From: Actinobacteria bacterium UBA5975
GTDB taxonomy: Bacteria > Actinomycetota > Actinomycetes > Nanopelagicales > Nanopelagicaceae
Direction of reading: 5' to 3'
DNA length: 18,712 bases
NCBI GenBank assembly: GCA_002430075.1
Contig: DJBN01000016.1
Span: 2,077 to 20,788, forward strand
Numbering within the stretch: the first letter of the stretch is position 1; every line of letters starts with the position of its first letter. Position numbers and translations under genes: made by a program. Under the pieces are notes generated by a model. That model worked only from the letters and a program-made list of their open reading frames with translations, searched no databases and had not been told where the DNA came from. Below are positions 1 to 7,499 of the stretch, piece by piece.

Positions 1-318
1 GTAAATATTGACCCCGAAAAAATTGAAATTCGAGATGAATCACAGTACGAAGTTGCAATTCTCTCCTTTGCTGAGCTGCTTAAAAGTCTGATTCGTTCTG
101 AGGATCTCTGTGCACGGCTTGGGCGAATGGAATTCACACTCATACTCAAAGCTCCACTAGAGGTAGCCAATTCACTCTCTTCTCGCGTCCTTCATTCATG
201 GCAGAGCTCAGAGTTCGAATGTAAATCATCTCTCATTCTAGTTAAAGCAGGTGAGAGCTCTCTCGAAATACTCAATCGTTTAGATAACCAAGAGTTACGA
301 GCTGCCACCCCAAGTTAA
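1..318 (+). CDS. Degenerate GGDEF-domain protein, C-terminal part (5' end outside window)
   Basis: The frame is open from base 1 to a TAA at 316-318, giving the last 105 codons. The pattern matches the second half of a diguanylate cyclase (GGDEF) domain. A 'VNIDPEK' stretch sits where active enzymes have the metal-binding 'DxDxFK'. It is followed by a helix with 'ELLKSLIRSEDLCARLG', then 'GRMEF' (codons 121-135) in place of GGDEF. A weaker 'SSLEILNRLDN' stands where the family has its last helix. The signature is broken (GGDEF to GRMEF, first metal Asp to Asn), so catalysis is unlikely. I infer a sensor, GTP-binding or scaffold role. It lies 73 nt before tadA on the same strand, so a link to pilus control is plausible but unproven. 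The N-terminal domains are not visible. Confidence 0.6.
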   Translation, partial: VNIDPEKIEIRDESQYEVAILSFAELLKSLIRSEDLCARLGRMEFTLILKAPLEVANSLSSRVLHSWQSSEFECKSSLILVKAGESSLEILNRLDNQELRAATPS

Positions 319-355
319 AGAGATCAAAGGCTATCCACAGGTTACCGATAATGCC

Positions 356-384
356 TTAAGAAAATGTCAGTCAGCCCCTAACTT
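356..384 (+). promoter_or_regulatory. Candidate promoter of the tad operon (leaderless tadA)
   Basis: A TTAAGA box (356-361, 4 of 6 to TTGACA) is followed after 17 bp by TAACTT (379-384, TANNNT type). Seven bases later comes the ATG of tadA, with no Shine-Dalgarno. This geometry would place the transcription start at or one base from the ATG. It is the only one of the leaderless-type promoters here with a reasonable -35 box. Confidence 0.45.
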
Positions 385-391
385 CTGCGCC

Positions 392-1384
392 ATGGAGATG
401 ATGGATCCCAACGTTGTATTCGGGCCGATTGCCGATTTAATCTCTGATACCTCCATTGAGGAAATTTGGATTAACTCACCGGAAAGAATTTTTATCGCTC
501 AAGCTGGAAAGAGCCAACTTATTAACCGTGTATTAACAACGGATGAAGTCAAGCAGTTAGTAGATCGCGCGCTCATCTGGAGCGGGCGGCGGCTCGATCT
601 TTCTCAGCCATTTGTAGATGCACGCCTACCTGATGGCAGCCGCTTGCATGTAGTTATACCTGAAGTCACTGCAGAGCATTGGGCAGTCAATATCCGTAAA
701 CATTTACTCAAACAAAAATCATTACATGATTTAGCTCAGATGGGCGTGATGACTGAGCTGATTGCCGACGAGCTATCAAGGGCAGTTGCAGCGGGGCTCA
801 ATATTCTTGTTAGCGGTGGAACTCAGGCTGGGAAAACAACTCTTCTCAACTCGCTTATCTCAGAAATTCCGCTCAGTGAGCGAGTAATCACCATCGAAGA
901 GGTTTTTGAGTTACAGCCTCGTTTCCCAGACCTCATTCAGATGCAAACTCGCGGCCCCAATCTCCAAGGGGATGGCGCAATCTCATTACGTAAACTAATA
1001 AAGGAAGCTCTCCGGATGCGGCCTTCACGACTTGTCGTAGGAGAGGTGCGAGAGGCTGAAGCGTTGGATTTACTTCTAGCGCTAAATTCTGGTCTACCTG
1101 GAATGGGTACAGTGCACGCCAACTCAGCTCGCGATGCATTAATAAAGTTACAGACTCTCCCACTATTAGCTGGAGAAAATATTTCACATAAATTTATTGC
1201 GCCAACTGTAGCCTCTGCAATTGATTTAATAATTCAAGTTTCATTACATGCGGATGGATCAAGAAGGCTTATTGAAGTTGCCCACGTTACCGGGCGATAT
1301 GAGAATGACCGCGCAGAGGTTGAGACAATATGGCGTTGGAATGGCCAAGCTTATGAAAGAGGGCTTGGGGCAATCGTATGCTGA
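392..1384 (+). CDS. tadA: Tad pilus secretion ATPase TadA/CpaF
   Basis: Type II/IV secretion-superfamily ATPase of 330 aa that would power assembly of a Tad/Flp pilus from the cytoplasmic face of the membrane. The N-terminal 'GPIADLISDTSIEEIWIN' segment is typical of CpaF. The Walker A motif 'GGTQAGKTT' lies at about residues 142-150, the Walker B region 'RLVVGEVR' at 213-220 and the His-box 'GTVHANSARDA' just after. The length fits a short actinobacterial TadA without an N-terminal extension. The frame stays open upstream to 284, but no ATG, GTG or TTG occurs there. The -10-like TAACTT seven bases before ATG 392 also supports this start. In-frame ATGs at 398 and 401 are alternatives. It overlaps tadB by 7 nt, so the two are probably coupled. 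Confidence 0.93.
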   Translation: MEMMDPNVVFGPIADLISDTSIEEIWINSPERIFIAQAGKSQLINRVLTTDEVKQLVDRALIWSGRRLDLSQPFVDARLPDGSRLHVVIPEVTAEHWAVNIRKHLLKQKSLHDLAQMGVMTELIADELSRAVAAGLNILVSGGTQAGKTTLLNSLISEIPLSERVITIEEVFELQPRFPDLIQMQTRGPNLQGDGAISLRKLIKEALRMRPSRLVVGEVREAEALDLLLALNSGLPGMGTVHANSARDALIKLQTLPLLAGENISHKFIAPTVASAIDLIIQVSLHADGSRRLIEVAHVTGRYENDRAEVETIWRWNGQAYERGLGAIVC

Positions 1385-2169
1385 CAGCTACAAAACTTCG
1401 CTTGCCCAAGGGTTCTCCCTCTCCCAGTAGGTCAATCTTTCTTACCAAGACATTATTGCCAGTGCCCGCAATGTTGTGTGGTTTTCTCATCGCATTTCTC
1501 TTTTCTCAATCCCTCTCTATCGCGATTGCCTTCGGAGCTTTCATTGGAATTTTCTCCACTATCGCGCAAAAGAGGAATGAGAGTAAAAAGACGCTAGCGA
1601 TTCAAAGCGCCTGCCCAGAAATGATTGACCTACTTATCTCAGGAGTTCAGTCAGGACTGTCTATCAATGAATCCCTAGCGAATTTAGCTGAACGTGGCCC
1701 AGAAGTATTAAGGCCGTACTTCCACACTTTTCGCGAAAATCTATATGCACGAGGAGATTTCCGGCAGGCTTTAGTTGATATCAAGGAGAGTTTGGCAGAA
1801 CCACAAATCGATCAGATTGTGGAAGCTCTGCTTATTTCAAAGGAGTTAGGGGGCGCCGAGTTACTTAATATTTTAAGACTTTTAGGAAATTTTATTCGCG
1901 AGGATCTCACATTGCGAAGAGAGATTGCAATTAAACACAGTTGGATAAAGAATTCGGCACACCTATCAGCTGCCGCCCCGTGGTTACTACTCCTCTTACT
2001 CTCAACTCAACCTGCAACAGCACAAGCTTTCTCAACCTCAACAGGGGCAGGAATTCTCGCCACTGGTCTAGGAATGACCGCGATCGCCTATCTGTGGATG
2101 AACCGATTAAGTCGCCTTCCACAAGGAAATCGAATCTTTACAGAGAGTAAAGCGCGTGAGCGAGCATGA
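1378..2169 (+). CDS. tadB: Tad pilus inner-membrane platform protein TadB (T2SSF domain)
   Basis: Protein of 263 aa with the layout of the GspF/T2SSF family. A hydrophobic pair lies at about residues 27-62. A cytoplasmic helical domain (about 75-185) contains 'CPEMIDLLISGVQSGLSINESL', the usual T2SSF start. Two more membrane segments lie at about 199-215 and 223-242. TadB and TadC together form the membrane platform on which the TadA ATPase acts. The ATG lies inside the end of tadA and the TGA overlaps the ATG of the next gene, as in translationally coupled operons. TadB versus TadC naming follows gene order; both are the same fold. Confidence 0.88.
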   Translation: MLTATKLRLPKGSPSPSRSIFLTKTLLPVPAMLCGFLIAFLFSQSLSIAIAFGAFIGIFSTIAQKRNESKKTLAIQSACPEMIDLLISGVQSGLSINESLANLAERGPEVLRPYFHTFRENLYARGDFRQALVDIKESLAEPQIDQIVEALLISKELGGAELLNILRLLGNFIREDLTLRREIAIKHSWIKNSAHLSAAAPWLLLLLLSTQPATAQAFSTSTGAGILATGLGMTAIAYLWMNRLSRLPQGNRIFTESKARERA

Positions 2170-2963
2170 GAAATTTAGCGATTATCACTCTTTTCTTTTT
2201 GATTCCAATGTTTGCACTCCTTAATGAAGATATCTCCTGGGAGCGCTTAAGTATCAATTTGATTCGTAAGACAAATGATAAAACTTCAGTGAGAGGTAAA
2301 CTCATCGAGCTAGGTATTAGCGCTGAAGGTGATTATGAAAATTTTCGATATAAGCAAATAATTCTGATTTTTATATCGACATGCGCAGTCATATTGCTCG
2401 GACTCTTTAAATACTTTTCCTTCATCGCCGTAGCATCCTTATCATTAGCTGTAGGGGTCTTCATTCTTTATCTCACCGAACAGAAACTTAATAGGCAAGT
2501 TAAAGAGCACCGAAACCGTATTGAGTCAGATTTCCCAACGATTGTAGAGGTGCTCACCTTGGCACTTTCTGCAGGAGAAACGCCATTGACTTCCATGCAG
2601 AGAATTGCAAATAGTGGAAGTGGTTCCCTTGCATATGAATTTTCGAGGGTGATTCAAGAAGTTTCGGATGGTCAAACATTCACATATTCCCTTGATGCCA
2701 TGGGTCGCAGGGTCAACTCCTTAGCAATCCGTAGATTTGTAGATTCAGTTGTTATCGCGATAACACGTGGCGCACCACTTATCGATGTTCTCCATAGCCA
2801 CGCCCGCGAAGCTCGAGATATTCAGAGAAATAACGTTCTTGCAGCAGCGGGGAAAGCAGAGCTCTCCATGATGGTGCCAGTTGTATTTCTCATTCTTCCA
2901 ATCTCAATTCTCTTCGCTCTTTGGCCATCAATCGCCAATCTCAACCTCTTTGCCAATGGCTGA
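2166..2963 (+). CDS. tadC: Tad pilus inner-membrane platform protein TadC (T2SSF domain)
   Basis: Second T2SSF protein, 265 aa, with an ATGA overlap to tadB. Hydrophobic segments lie at about residues 1-18, 64-81, 86-103 and 235-255. The T2SSF core begins with 'DFPTIVEVLTLALSAGETP' near residue 122, and 'ITRGAPLIDVLHSHA' near 199 is a typical family stretch. It would sit beside TadB in the membrane as partner of TadA. The gene ends 48 nt before the pilin candidate, the first real gap in the operon, which may hold a separate promoter. Confidence 0.87.
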   Translation: MRNLAIITLFFLIPMFALLNEDISWERLSINLIRKTNDKTSVRGKLIELGISAEGDYENFRYKQIILIFISTCAVILLGLFKYFSFIAVASLSLAVGVFILYLTEQKLNRQVKEHRNRIESDFPTIVEVLTLALSAGETPLTSMQRIANSGSGSLAYEFSRVIQEVSDGQTFTYSLDAMGRRVNSLAIRRFVDSVVIAITRGAPLIDVLHSHAREARDIQRNNVLAAAGKAELSMMVPVVFLILPISILFALWPSIANLNLFANG

Positions 2964-2978
2964 ATTTCCTATATATCT
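2950..2978 (+). promoter_or_regulatory. Possible internal promoter for the pilin gene
   Basis: A TTGCCA box (2950-2955) overlaps the end of tadC. An AT-rich TATATATCT stretch (2970-2978) follows, with a spacing of 14-16 bp depending on the register. It lies about 35 nt before the pilin start. A separate promoter would make sense because pilins are made in larger amounts than the platform proteins. The spacing is short of ideal, so this is tentative. Confidence 0.3.
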
Positions 2979-3011
2979 AAAACCATCAACCACAATAGAA
3001 AGAAGGAGAAA

Positions 3012-3281
3012 ATGCGAATACGAGAAATAAATGTAATGAACGCGAGTGAAATTGTGCAGGGCAGATTTATAGAGTGGGGTTCACACATACTTCTCAGAGC
3101 TGCCCAATTCAGGAGAAGTCGTTTCTATAAGGCGCTCAGCGACGATCGCGGAGATGTGCCTGGATGGGTACTTGTAGTGCTCATGACAACAGGGCTTGTA
3201 ACAGCCATTTGGACGATTGCAGCACCGCGCCTATCAGCGATTCTCAAGAACTCACTTGATGCCATGAATGGGATTCGTTAA
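3012..3281 (+). CDS. Flp-like pilin candidate ('RGDVPGW' family)
   Basis: Small 89-aa protein with a long basic N-terminal part (about residues 1-46), then 'DDRGDVPGWVLVV' and one hydrophobic segment (about 51-70), then a short amphipathic tail. 'RGDVPGWVLV' is a recurring pattern in actinobacterial tad loci, where these proteins take the position of the Flp pilin. A prepilin peptidase could cut after Gly47; this site is inferred. The clear Shine-Dalgarno (AGAAGGAGA, ending a few bases before ATG 3012) decides the start. ATG 3036 is an alternative giving a shorter leader. It is the likely major pilin subunit, but the classic G/xxxxE cleavage motif is not obvious. Confidence 0.7.
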   Translation: MRIREINVMNASEIVQGRFIEWGSHILLRAAQFRRSRFYKALSDDRGDVPGWVLVVLMTTGLVTAIWTIAAPRLSAILKNSLDAMNGIR

Positions 3282-3647
3282 TTGCTGCTTGGAATCATTA
3301 AAAGATTTTTGAGTAATCAGAAGGGGAGTGTCGAGAGTTCACTAGTTCTGATTCCGCTCTTGACTCTTTTTCTTATTACCTCGCAGATTGCGATTGCTAT
3401 CCATGGAAGAAATATGGAGAAGATGCTCGCCCAAAGTACAGCTTCAATGAATGGAGTTACTGGACAATTTGCTGATTCTGATACCTATCTACATATCTAT
3501 TCTCCAGATCCCAATCAAAATTTAGACCTTGTTATTAGCCATAGAGAGAAAGAGGTTATCCAAATAGCTCCAGGGCTCTCAAAAATCTTCAACTCTCGAC
3601 TGAGATCTGAGGTATCGGGAATTGCTGTTGTTGAGAACCGGCGATGA
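3282..3647 (+). CDS. TadE-like minor pseudopilin (first of two)
   Basis: Predicted 121-aa protein with a short basic N-terminus, 'NQKGSVESSLVLIPLL' and one long hydrophobic helix (about residues 17-41), then an extracytoplasmic domain. This is the TadE-like layout. The start is a TTG placed directly after the TAA of the pilin gene with no intervening base, so translation probably depends on coupling; no Shine-Dalgarno is evident. The stop overlaps the ATG of the next TadE-like gene. It lacks the E+5 residue seen in the second TadE (Glu falls at +3 after the Gly). The role is probably pilus assembly or initiation. Confidence 0.72.
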   Translation: MLLGIIKRFLSNQKGSVESSLVLIPLLTLFLITSQIAIAIHGRNMEKMLAQSTASMNGVTGQFADSDTYLHIYSPDPNQNLDLVISHREKEVIQIAPGLSKIFNSRLRSEVSGIAVVENRR

Positions 3648-4051
3648 TTCGTAAGTTTTTGAGGAATGAGAGCGGTAGCGCCTCTGTTGAGTTTGCACTC
3701 CTTGCCATCCCTCTCTTCATCCCTCTTTTCATTTTCCTTAATTCCTACGCTTCTCACAGCGATAGCCAAGAATCTTTAAGGACGCTGGCACGCGAAGCTG
3801 CGCGAGGTTTCGTTTTAAGCAGTAGCGATAAGGTTGCATTTGCTGTTGCAGAACAGATTGTTGTTCAAGGGGGATTACTCCTTGGTTATCCAGGCCCAGC
3901 TTCACAATCCGGTATAACTATTGGTATTCAATGTAGTGCTCGCCCCTGTATTTCACCTGACTCGCAAATCACGATTTCTCTCTCGACCACTCTTTCGAAT
4001 TCTCAAATAGTTAAAGTTGCGGCAATTGAATATGTATCACCATGGGCATAG
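3644..4051 (+). CDS. tadE: TadE family pilus assembly protein (second of two)
   Basis: Protein of 135 aa with the canonical TadE N-terminus 'NESGSASVEFALLAIPLF'. Gly11 is followed by Glu at +5 and a hydrophobic helix (about residues 17-35). This is the best match here to a prepilin-peptidase site of pseudopilins. The rest is a small extracytoplasmic domain with two cysteines spaced C-SARP-C ('QCSARPCIS'), possibly disulfide bonded. It overlaps the preceding gene by 4 nt and the following by 10 nt. The role is accessory pseudopilin in Tad pilus assembly. Confidence 0.85.
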   Translation: MIRKFLRNESGSASVEFALLAIPLFIPLFIFLNSYASHSDSQESLRTLAREAARGFVLSSSDKVAFAVAEQIVVQGGLLLGYPGPASQSGITIGIQCSARPCISPDSQITISLSTTLSNSQIVKVAAIEYVSPWA

Positions 4052-4608
4052 TTAAAAATCTTGTGGAGAAATTCCAGAGATTTCTTTGTGATGAACGTGG
4101 GTCTCTATCACTGCTCATTATGAGCCTCTTTATGACTATTGTTATTACGCTCTTAATCTTGACTGACATTTCATCTATCTACTTCGCAAAACGTGCGCTT
4201 ACACAAGCAACGGAGGCTGCAGCGCAACGAGGAGTCAGAAATTTAGATCTTGAGGCGTATTACAGAGGTGAATACAACGCATCACGTTTAGCTCTTAATC
4301 TTCTAGGCAACAGTGAAGTCGATCCCGGGATTCCAATCGATTGCGCAAAGGGAAGTCGGGATGCCTTCGACACACTAAAGAATTGGGGTAAAGCGCAGGT
4401 TTTTATTAGCAGAGGTAACTTGGGAGCAATAGCAATCGATGAAATTCAATGTGATGGCTATCAGCTTTCGATTCGGACGTCCTCGATGGCGACCCTTCCC
4501 TTCGTTCTCCCATTTATCGGTTTGGGGAAGGTGCGTATATCAGCGCAGGTGGGAATTTATGATGAGAGAAAAGTTACTACTAATTATTACGGGCTAAATC
4601 TGGGTTAG
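4042..4608 (+). CDS. TadG-like pilus assembly protein (Tad secretion family N-terminus)
   Basis: Protein of 188 aa with 'DERGSLSLLIMSLF' at residues 17-30 and one membrane helix (about 24-46), then 'YFAKRALTQATEAAAQRGV'. That stretch is typical of the N-terminal region of TadG/TadE-like proteins. The remainder is probably outside the membrane. It is much shorter than proteobacterial TadG and has no visible von Willebrand domain, which is common for actinobacterial versions. It is the last gene of the tad operon. Only 20 nt separate it from prfB and no terminator hairpin is visible between them. Confidence 0.75.
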   Translation: MGIVKNLVEKFQRFLCDERGSLSLLIMSLFMTIVITLLILTDISSIYFAKRALTQATEAAAQRGVRNLDLEAYYRGEYNASRLALNLLGNSEVDPGIPIDCAKGSRDAFDTLKNWGKAQVFISRGNLGAIAIDEIQCDGYQLSIRTSSMATLPFVLPFIGLGKVRISAQVGIYDERKVTTNYYGLNLG

Positions 4609-4616
4609 TAACTCGC

Positions 4617-4622
4617 TATCCT
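4617..4622 (+). promoter_or_regulatory. -10 box of a leaderless prfB promoter
   Basis: TATCCT is followed by six bases (TGACCT) and the ATG of prfB. No Shine-Dalgarno is present. No good -35 box is seen 16-18 bp upstream. The position matches other leaderless-type starts in this window. Confidence 0.45.
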
Positions 4623-4628
4623 TGACCT

Positions 4629-5732
4629 ATGGCTCGCGAATATAACCTCGAAATCACTGAGATTGGCGCGACCCTTACCTCAATTGAAAAAGTCTTAGAC
4701 CTTCCCAAACTTGAAGCAGAAGCAGTCGAACTTGAAGCAGCTGCAGGGGTTCCGAATTTATGGGATGACCCTGAAAAGGCGCAGGCTGTAACAAGTAAGT
4801 TATCTCGAGTCCAAGCAACGATATCCCGCCTTAAAGGCTTGCGACGTCGCGTCGGTGATCTGCCAGTGCTCTTTGAATTAGCCGCAGATGAACCAGATGG
4901 TTCGGGCCTTGCTGATGCTGAAGCTGAATTAGATTCTGCGAAGAAGGCGATCGGCGAACTTGAAGTAACAACGCTTCTTAATGGCGAGTATGACGATCGT
5001 GATGCTCTGATCACTATTCGCTCAGAAGCCGGTGGAGTTGAGGCAGCGGATTGGGCAGAAATGTTGATGCGCATGTATCTGCGCTACTGCGAGCGCCATG
5101 AATATAAGGTCGACGTTCTTGAAACGTCATATGCAGAAGAAGCCGGAATCAAATCAACGACATTTAGAGTTACAGCTCCTTACGCGTATGGAACCCTTTC
5201 GGTAGAACAAGGTACACATCGCCTTGTTCGTATCTCGCCATTTGATTCACAGTCGCGACGACACACTTCTTTTGCGGGCGTTGAAATTGTTCCCGTTGTT
5301 GAACAGAGTGATCACATAGAACTTGATGAGAAAGAGATTCGCGTAGATGTCTATCGCTCATCTGGTCCTGGCGGACAAGGAGTGAATACAACTGACTCTG
5401 CAGTGCGCCTCACGCACATACCAACAGGCATTGTTGTTTCTTGCCAAAATGAACGTTCGCAGATTCAAAATAAGGCAACCGCAATGGCAGTTTTACAATC
5501 GAAACTATTAGAACGCCGCCGCCAAGAAGAACTGGCAAGGATGAATGCTCTCAAAGGTGATAATTCTGGATCGTGGGGAAATCAGATGCGCAGCTATGTG
5601 CTAGCTCCGTATCAAATGGTGAAAGATCTTCGAAATAACCATGAAACTGGCAATACGTCGGCGGTACTAAATGGTGAAATCGATGATTTCATCGAGGCTG
5701 GCATTCGCTGGCGACGTAGCACTGCCCAGTAA
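4629..5732 (+). CDS. prfB: Peptide chain release factor 2
   Basis: Class I release factor of 367 aa that recognises UGA and UAA stop codons and triggers peptide release. The RF2-specific anticodon-like tripeptide SPF is at residues 203-205 ('[11 protein letters not shown]'). The catalytic GGQ is at 248-250 within '[17 protein letters not shown]'. The reading frame is continuous from the ATG, so the programmed +1 frameshift (CTT TGA C) found in many bacteria is absent, as usual in actinobacteria. The start is supported by TATCCT six bases upstream and by family length. It begins the conserved prfB-ftsE-ftsX-smpB-ssrA block. Confidence 0.97.
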   Translation: MAREYNLEITEIGATLTSIEKVLDLPKLEAEAVELEAAAGVPNLWDDPEKAQAVTSKLSRVQATISRLKGLRRRVGDLPVLFELAADEPDGSGLADAEAELDSAKKAIGELEVTTLLNGEYDDRDALITIRSEAGGVEAADWAEMLMRMYLRYCERHEYKVDVLETSYAEEAGIKSTTFRVTAPYAYGTLSVEQGTHRLVRISPFDSQSRRHTSFAGVEIVPVVEQSDHIELDEKEIRVDVYRSSGPGGQGVNTTDSAVRLTHIPTGIVVSCQNERSQIQNKATAMAVLQSKLLERRRQEELARMNALKGDNSGSWGNQMRSYVLAPYQMVKDLRNNHETGNTSAVLNGEIDDFIEAGIRWRRSTAQ

Positions 5733-5791
5733 CCCGCTTGTGAGTTGCCTTAAGTAGGGCGAATCAACCGAGAATTGAGCGCTGACCTCCA

Positions 5792-5797
5792 TAAACT
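5792..5797 (+). promoter_or_regulatory. Possible -10 box upstream of ftsE
   Basis: TAAACT lies in the 124-nt gap between prfB and ftsE. A start near 5804 would give a transcript with a short 5' region including the small ORF at 5813-5860. No convincing -35 box is seen 17 bp upstream. No strong terminator for prfB was found in this gap. Confidence 0.3.
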
Positions 5798-5812
5798 AGG
5801 GCCAGGTCTCAA

Positions 5813-5860
5813 ATGAGCACGCAGGAAATGAGCACACGTTTTAATAGGGAGCAGTTGTGA
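5813..5860 (+). CDS. Candidate 15-codon upstream ORF coupled to ftsE
   Basis: A short frame encodes MSTQEMSTRFNREQL. It ends with a TGA that overlaps the GTG start of ftsE in the sequence GTGA. It contains an ATGAGCAC direct repeat (5813-5820 and 5828-5835), so two in-frame ATGs exist. The ftsE Shine-Dalgarno AGGGAG lies inside it. Such overlap is the usual form of translational coupling, so it may be a leader peptide. It could equally be chance in a short untranslated region. Confidence 0.25.
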   Translation: MSTQEMSTRFNREQL

Positions 5861-6546
5861 TTCGCTTTGAAAATGTAACAAAGGCTTATTCAGGACAGAA
5901 TCGTCCTGCTCTAGAGAGCGTCAGTCTTGAAATTACCAAGGGCGAATTCGTCTTCTTAGTCGGTATGTCAGGTTCGGGTAAATCTACTGTCTTGCGATTG
6001 ATTCTGCGTGAAGAACGTCCAACCAACGGCGTTATCCATGTTGCAGGTAAAGACCTCGGCAAGCTTGCAAACCATAAAGTTCCAGAGCTACGTCGCCAAC
6101 TAGGAACTGTCTTTCAAGATTTTCGCCTTCTTCCTAACAAAACAATTTCCGAGAACATTGCATTTTCGCTCCACGTCCTTGGATATTCTCAGAAAGAGAT
6201 TAATCGCGAAGTTCCCGAGATGCTTGAGCTTGTAGGTCTTGAAGATAAGGGCAATCGCCTACCATCTGAGATCTCTGGTGGTGAACAGCAACGTGTAGCA
6301 ATTGCACGTGCATATGTCACGCGACCTGCAATCATTATTGCCGATGAGCCAACAGGAAACCTTGACCCTGCTCTCTCTGTTGGAATTATGAAATTGCTGG
6401 ATCGCATTAATCGCGAAGGTACGACTGTATTAATGGCTACGCACGATTCAGGAATTGTGGATCAGATGCGTAAGCGAGTAATTGAATTAGATGGTGGCCA
6501 CGTGATTCGAGATCAGGTCCGTGGCGTCTATGGATACACGGGATAA
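5857..6546 (+). CDS. ftsE: Cell-division ABC transporter ATPase FtsE
   Basis: ATPase of 229 aa that, with FtsX, couples ATP hydrolysis at the divisome to activation of peptidoglycan hydrolases. All ABC motifs are present: Walker A 'GMSGSGKST' (residues 36-44), Q-loop 'VFQDFRLLP', signature 'SGGEQQR' (from 140), Walker B with 'ADEPTGNLDP' (Asp163, Glu164) and the H-loop His196. The GTG start is set by the AGGGAG Shine-Dalgarno and the 'MIRFENVTKAY' N-terminus, which is standard for FtsE. It is followed by ftsX after 11 nt in the same operon. Confidence 0.97.
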   Translation: MIRFENVTKAYSGQNRPALESVSLEITKGEFVFLVGMSGSGKSTVLRLILREERPTNGVIHVAGKDLGKLANHKVPELRRQLGTVFQDFRLLPNKTISENIAFSLHVLGYSQKEINREVPEMLELVGLEDKGNRLPSEISGGEQQRVAIARAYVTRPAIIIADEPTGNLDPALSVGIMKLLDRINREGTTVLMATHDSGIVDQMRKRVIELDGGHVIRDQVRGVYGYTG

Positions 6547-6557
6547 GGGGCAGCACG

Positions 6558-7460
6558 ATGCGCGCAGGTTTTCTTCTTAAAGAGGTTCGTATTGGACTTC
6601 GACGCAATCTCACGATGACATTTGCGGTCATCGTCACCGTTGCTATCTCACTCTCTCTTCTTGGAATTGGCTTGCTCTCGAATTCACAGGTCAGTGCAAT
6701 GAAGGATTATTGGTATGACAAGATTGAAGTTTCAGTATTTCTATGTGGCTCTCTCTCAGAATCACCATCATGTAGCGGAGGAGTTGTATCTCCAGAACAA
6801 CGAATAGCCATCAAATCTGACCTTGACGGGCTGCCTGTTGTAGAGAGCGTCTTCTATGAATCACAGACAGAGGCATACTCTCGCTTCCAAGAACGCTTTA
6901 AGGATTCAGCAATTGCGCAGAATGTGACAGCTGATCAACTTCCAGAATCATTCCGCGTGAAGTTAAAGGACCCAACACAATTTGATGTAATCGTTAGCGC
7001 TTTTAGTGGACGTCCCGGCGTTGATATTGTTCAAGATCAGCGCACGATCCTTGAAAAATTCTTCCGACTTTTAGCAGTGCTTCGAAATGGTGCGTTAGCG
7101 GTAGGACTGCTTTCAGTACTGACCGCTGCGTTGCTTATTAGCAACACGCTTCGAATCGCAGCATTTAACCGTCGTCGCGAAACTGGTGTGATGCGACTTG
7201 TTGGCGCATCGTCATGGTCAATCCAGCTCCCATTCCTTCTCGAAGGAGTTTTCTCTGCCTTTGTTGGTTGGATCTTGGCAAGTGGACTTCTGGCAGCGCT
7301 TAAATATGTTGTCGAAACGAAAGTTGCGCCGCTTCTGACCTTTACCAAATTCTTTGGGTGGGGAGAAGTTATTGCAGCCTCTGGATGGCTACTTGCTACT
7401 GGCCTCGTTGTTTCCATGGTTGCATCTCTTGTTACTCTTCGCCGCTACTTAAAGGTTTAA
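6558..7460 (+). CDS. ftsX: Cell-division membrane protein FtsX
   Basis: Protein of 300 aa with the FtsX plan. One N-terminal membrane segment (about residues 18-42) is followed by a large extracytoplasmic loop (about 43-165). Three membrane segments follow in the C-terminal half, with the family's 'NTLRIAAFNRRRETGVMRLVGAS' stretch near 200. The loop contains two cysteines ('FLCGSLSESPSC'), a feature I associate with actinobacterial FtsX. It forms the membrane half of FtsEX and would relay ATPase state to extracellular cell-wall hydrolases. The start has an AAGGGG Shine-Dalgarno near the ftsE stop. Confidence 0.95.
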   Translation: MRAGFLLKEVRIGLRRNLTMTFAVIVTVAISLSLLGIGLLSNSQVSAMKDYWYDKIEVSVFLCGSLSESPSCSGGVVSPEQRIAIKSDLDGLPVVESVFYESQTEAYSRFQERFKDSAIAQNVTADQLPESFRVKLKDPTQFDVIVSAFSGRPGVDIVQDQRTILEKFFRLLAVLRNGALAVGLLSVLTAALLISNTLRIAAFNRRRETGVMRLVGASSWSIQLPFLLEGVFSAFVGWILASGLLAALKYVVETKVAPLLTFTKFFGWGEVIAASGWLLATGLVVSMVASLVTLRRYLKV

Positions 7461-7499
7461 TTAGTTCGTCGATTTCATACTTATCAAGGAGGTGAGCCC

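Noticed and set aside
331..339. CTATCCACA, one base from a DnaA box
   Set aside because: It is a single copy with a mismatch, between a GGDEF gene and tadA. There is no cluster, AT-rich element or dnaA/dnaN neighbour, so it gives no support for an origin.
4621..4640. Possible prfB programmed frameshift suggested by CTTGAC before the ATG
   Set aside because: The CDS is continuous from ATG 4629 with a complete RF2 N-terminus, and the site lacks the CTT TGA C pattern in frame.
4616..5074. Long minus-strand frame opposite prfB
   Set aside because: It is a shadow of prfB with low-complexity Ser/Ala/Arg content and no family pattern; the plus-strand gene is certain.
7037..7417. 126-aa minus-strand frame inside ftsX
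   Set aside because: It has Ser/Arg-rich composition typical of an antisense shadow and lies fully within a well-recognised gene.
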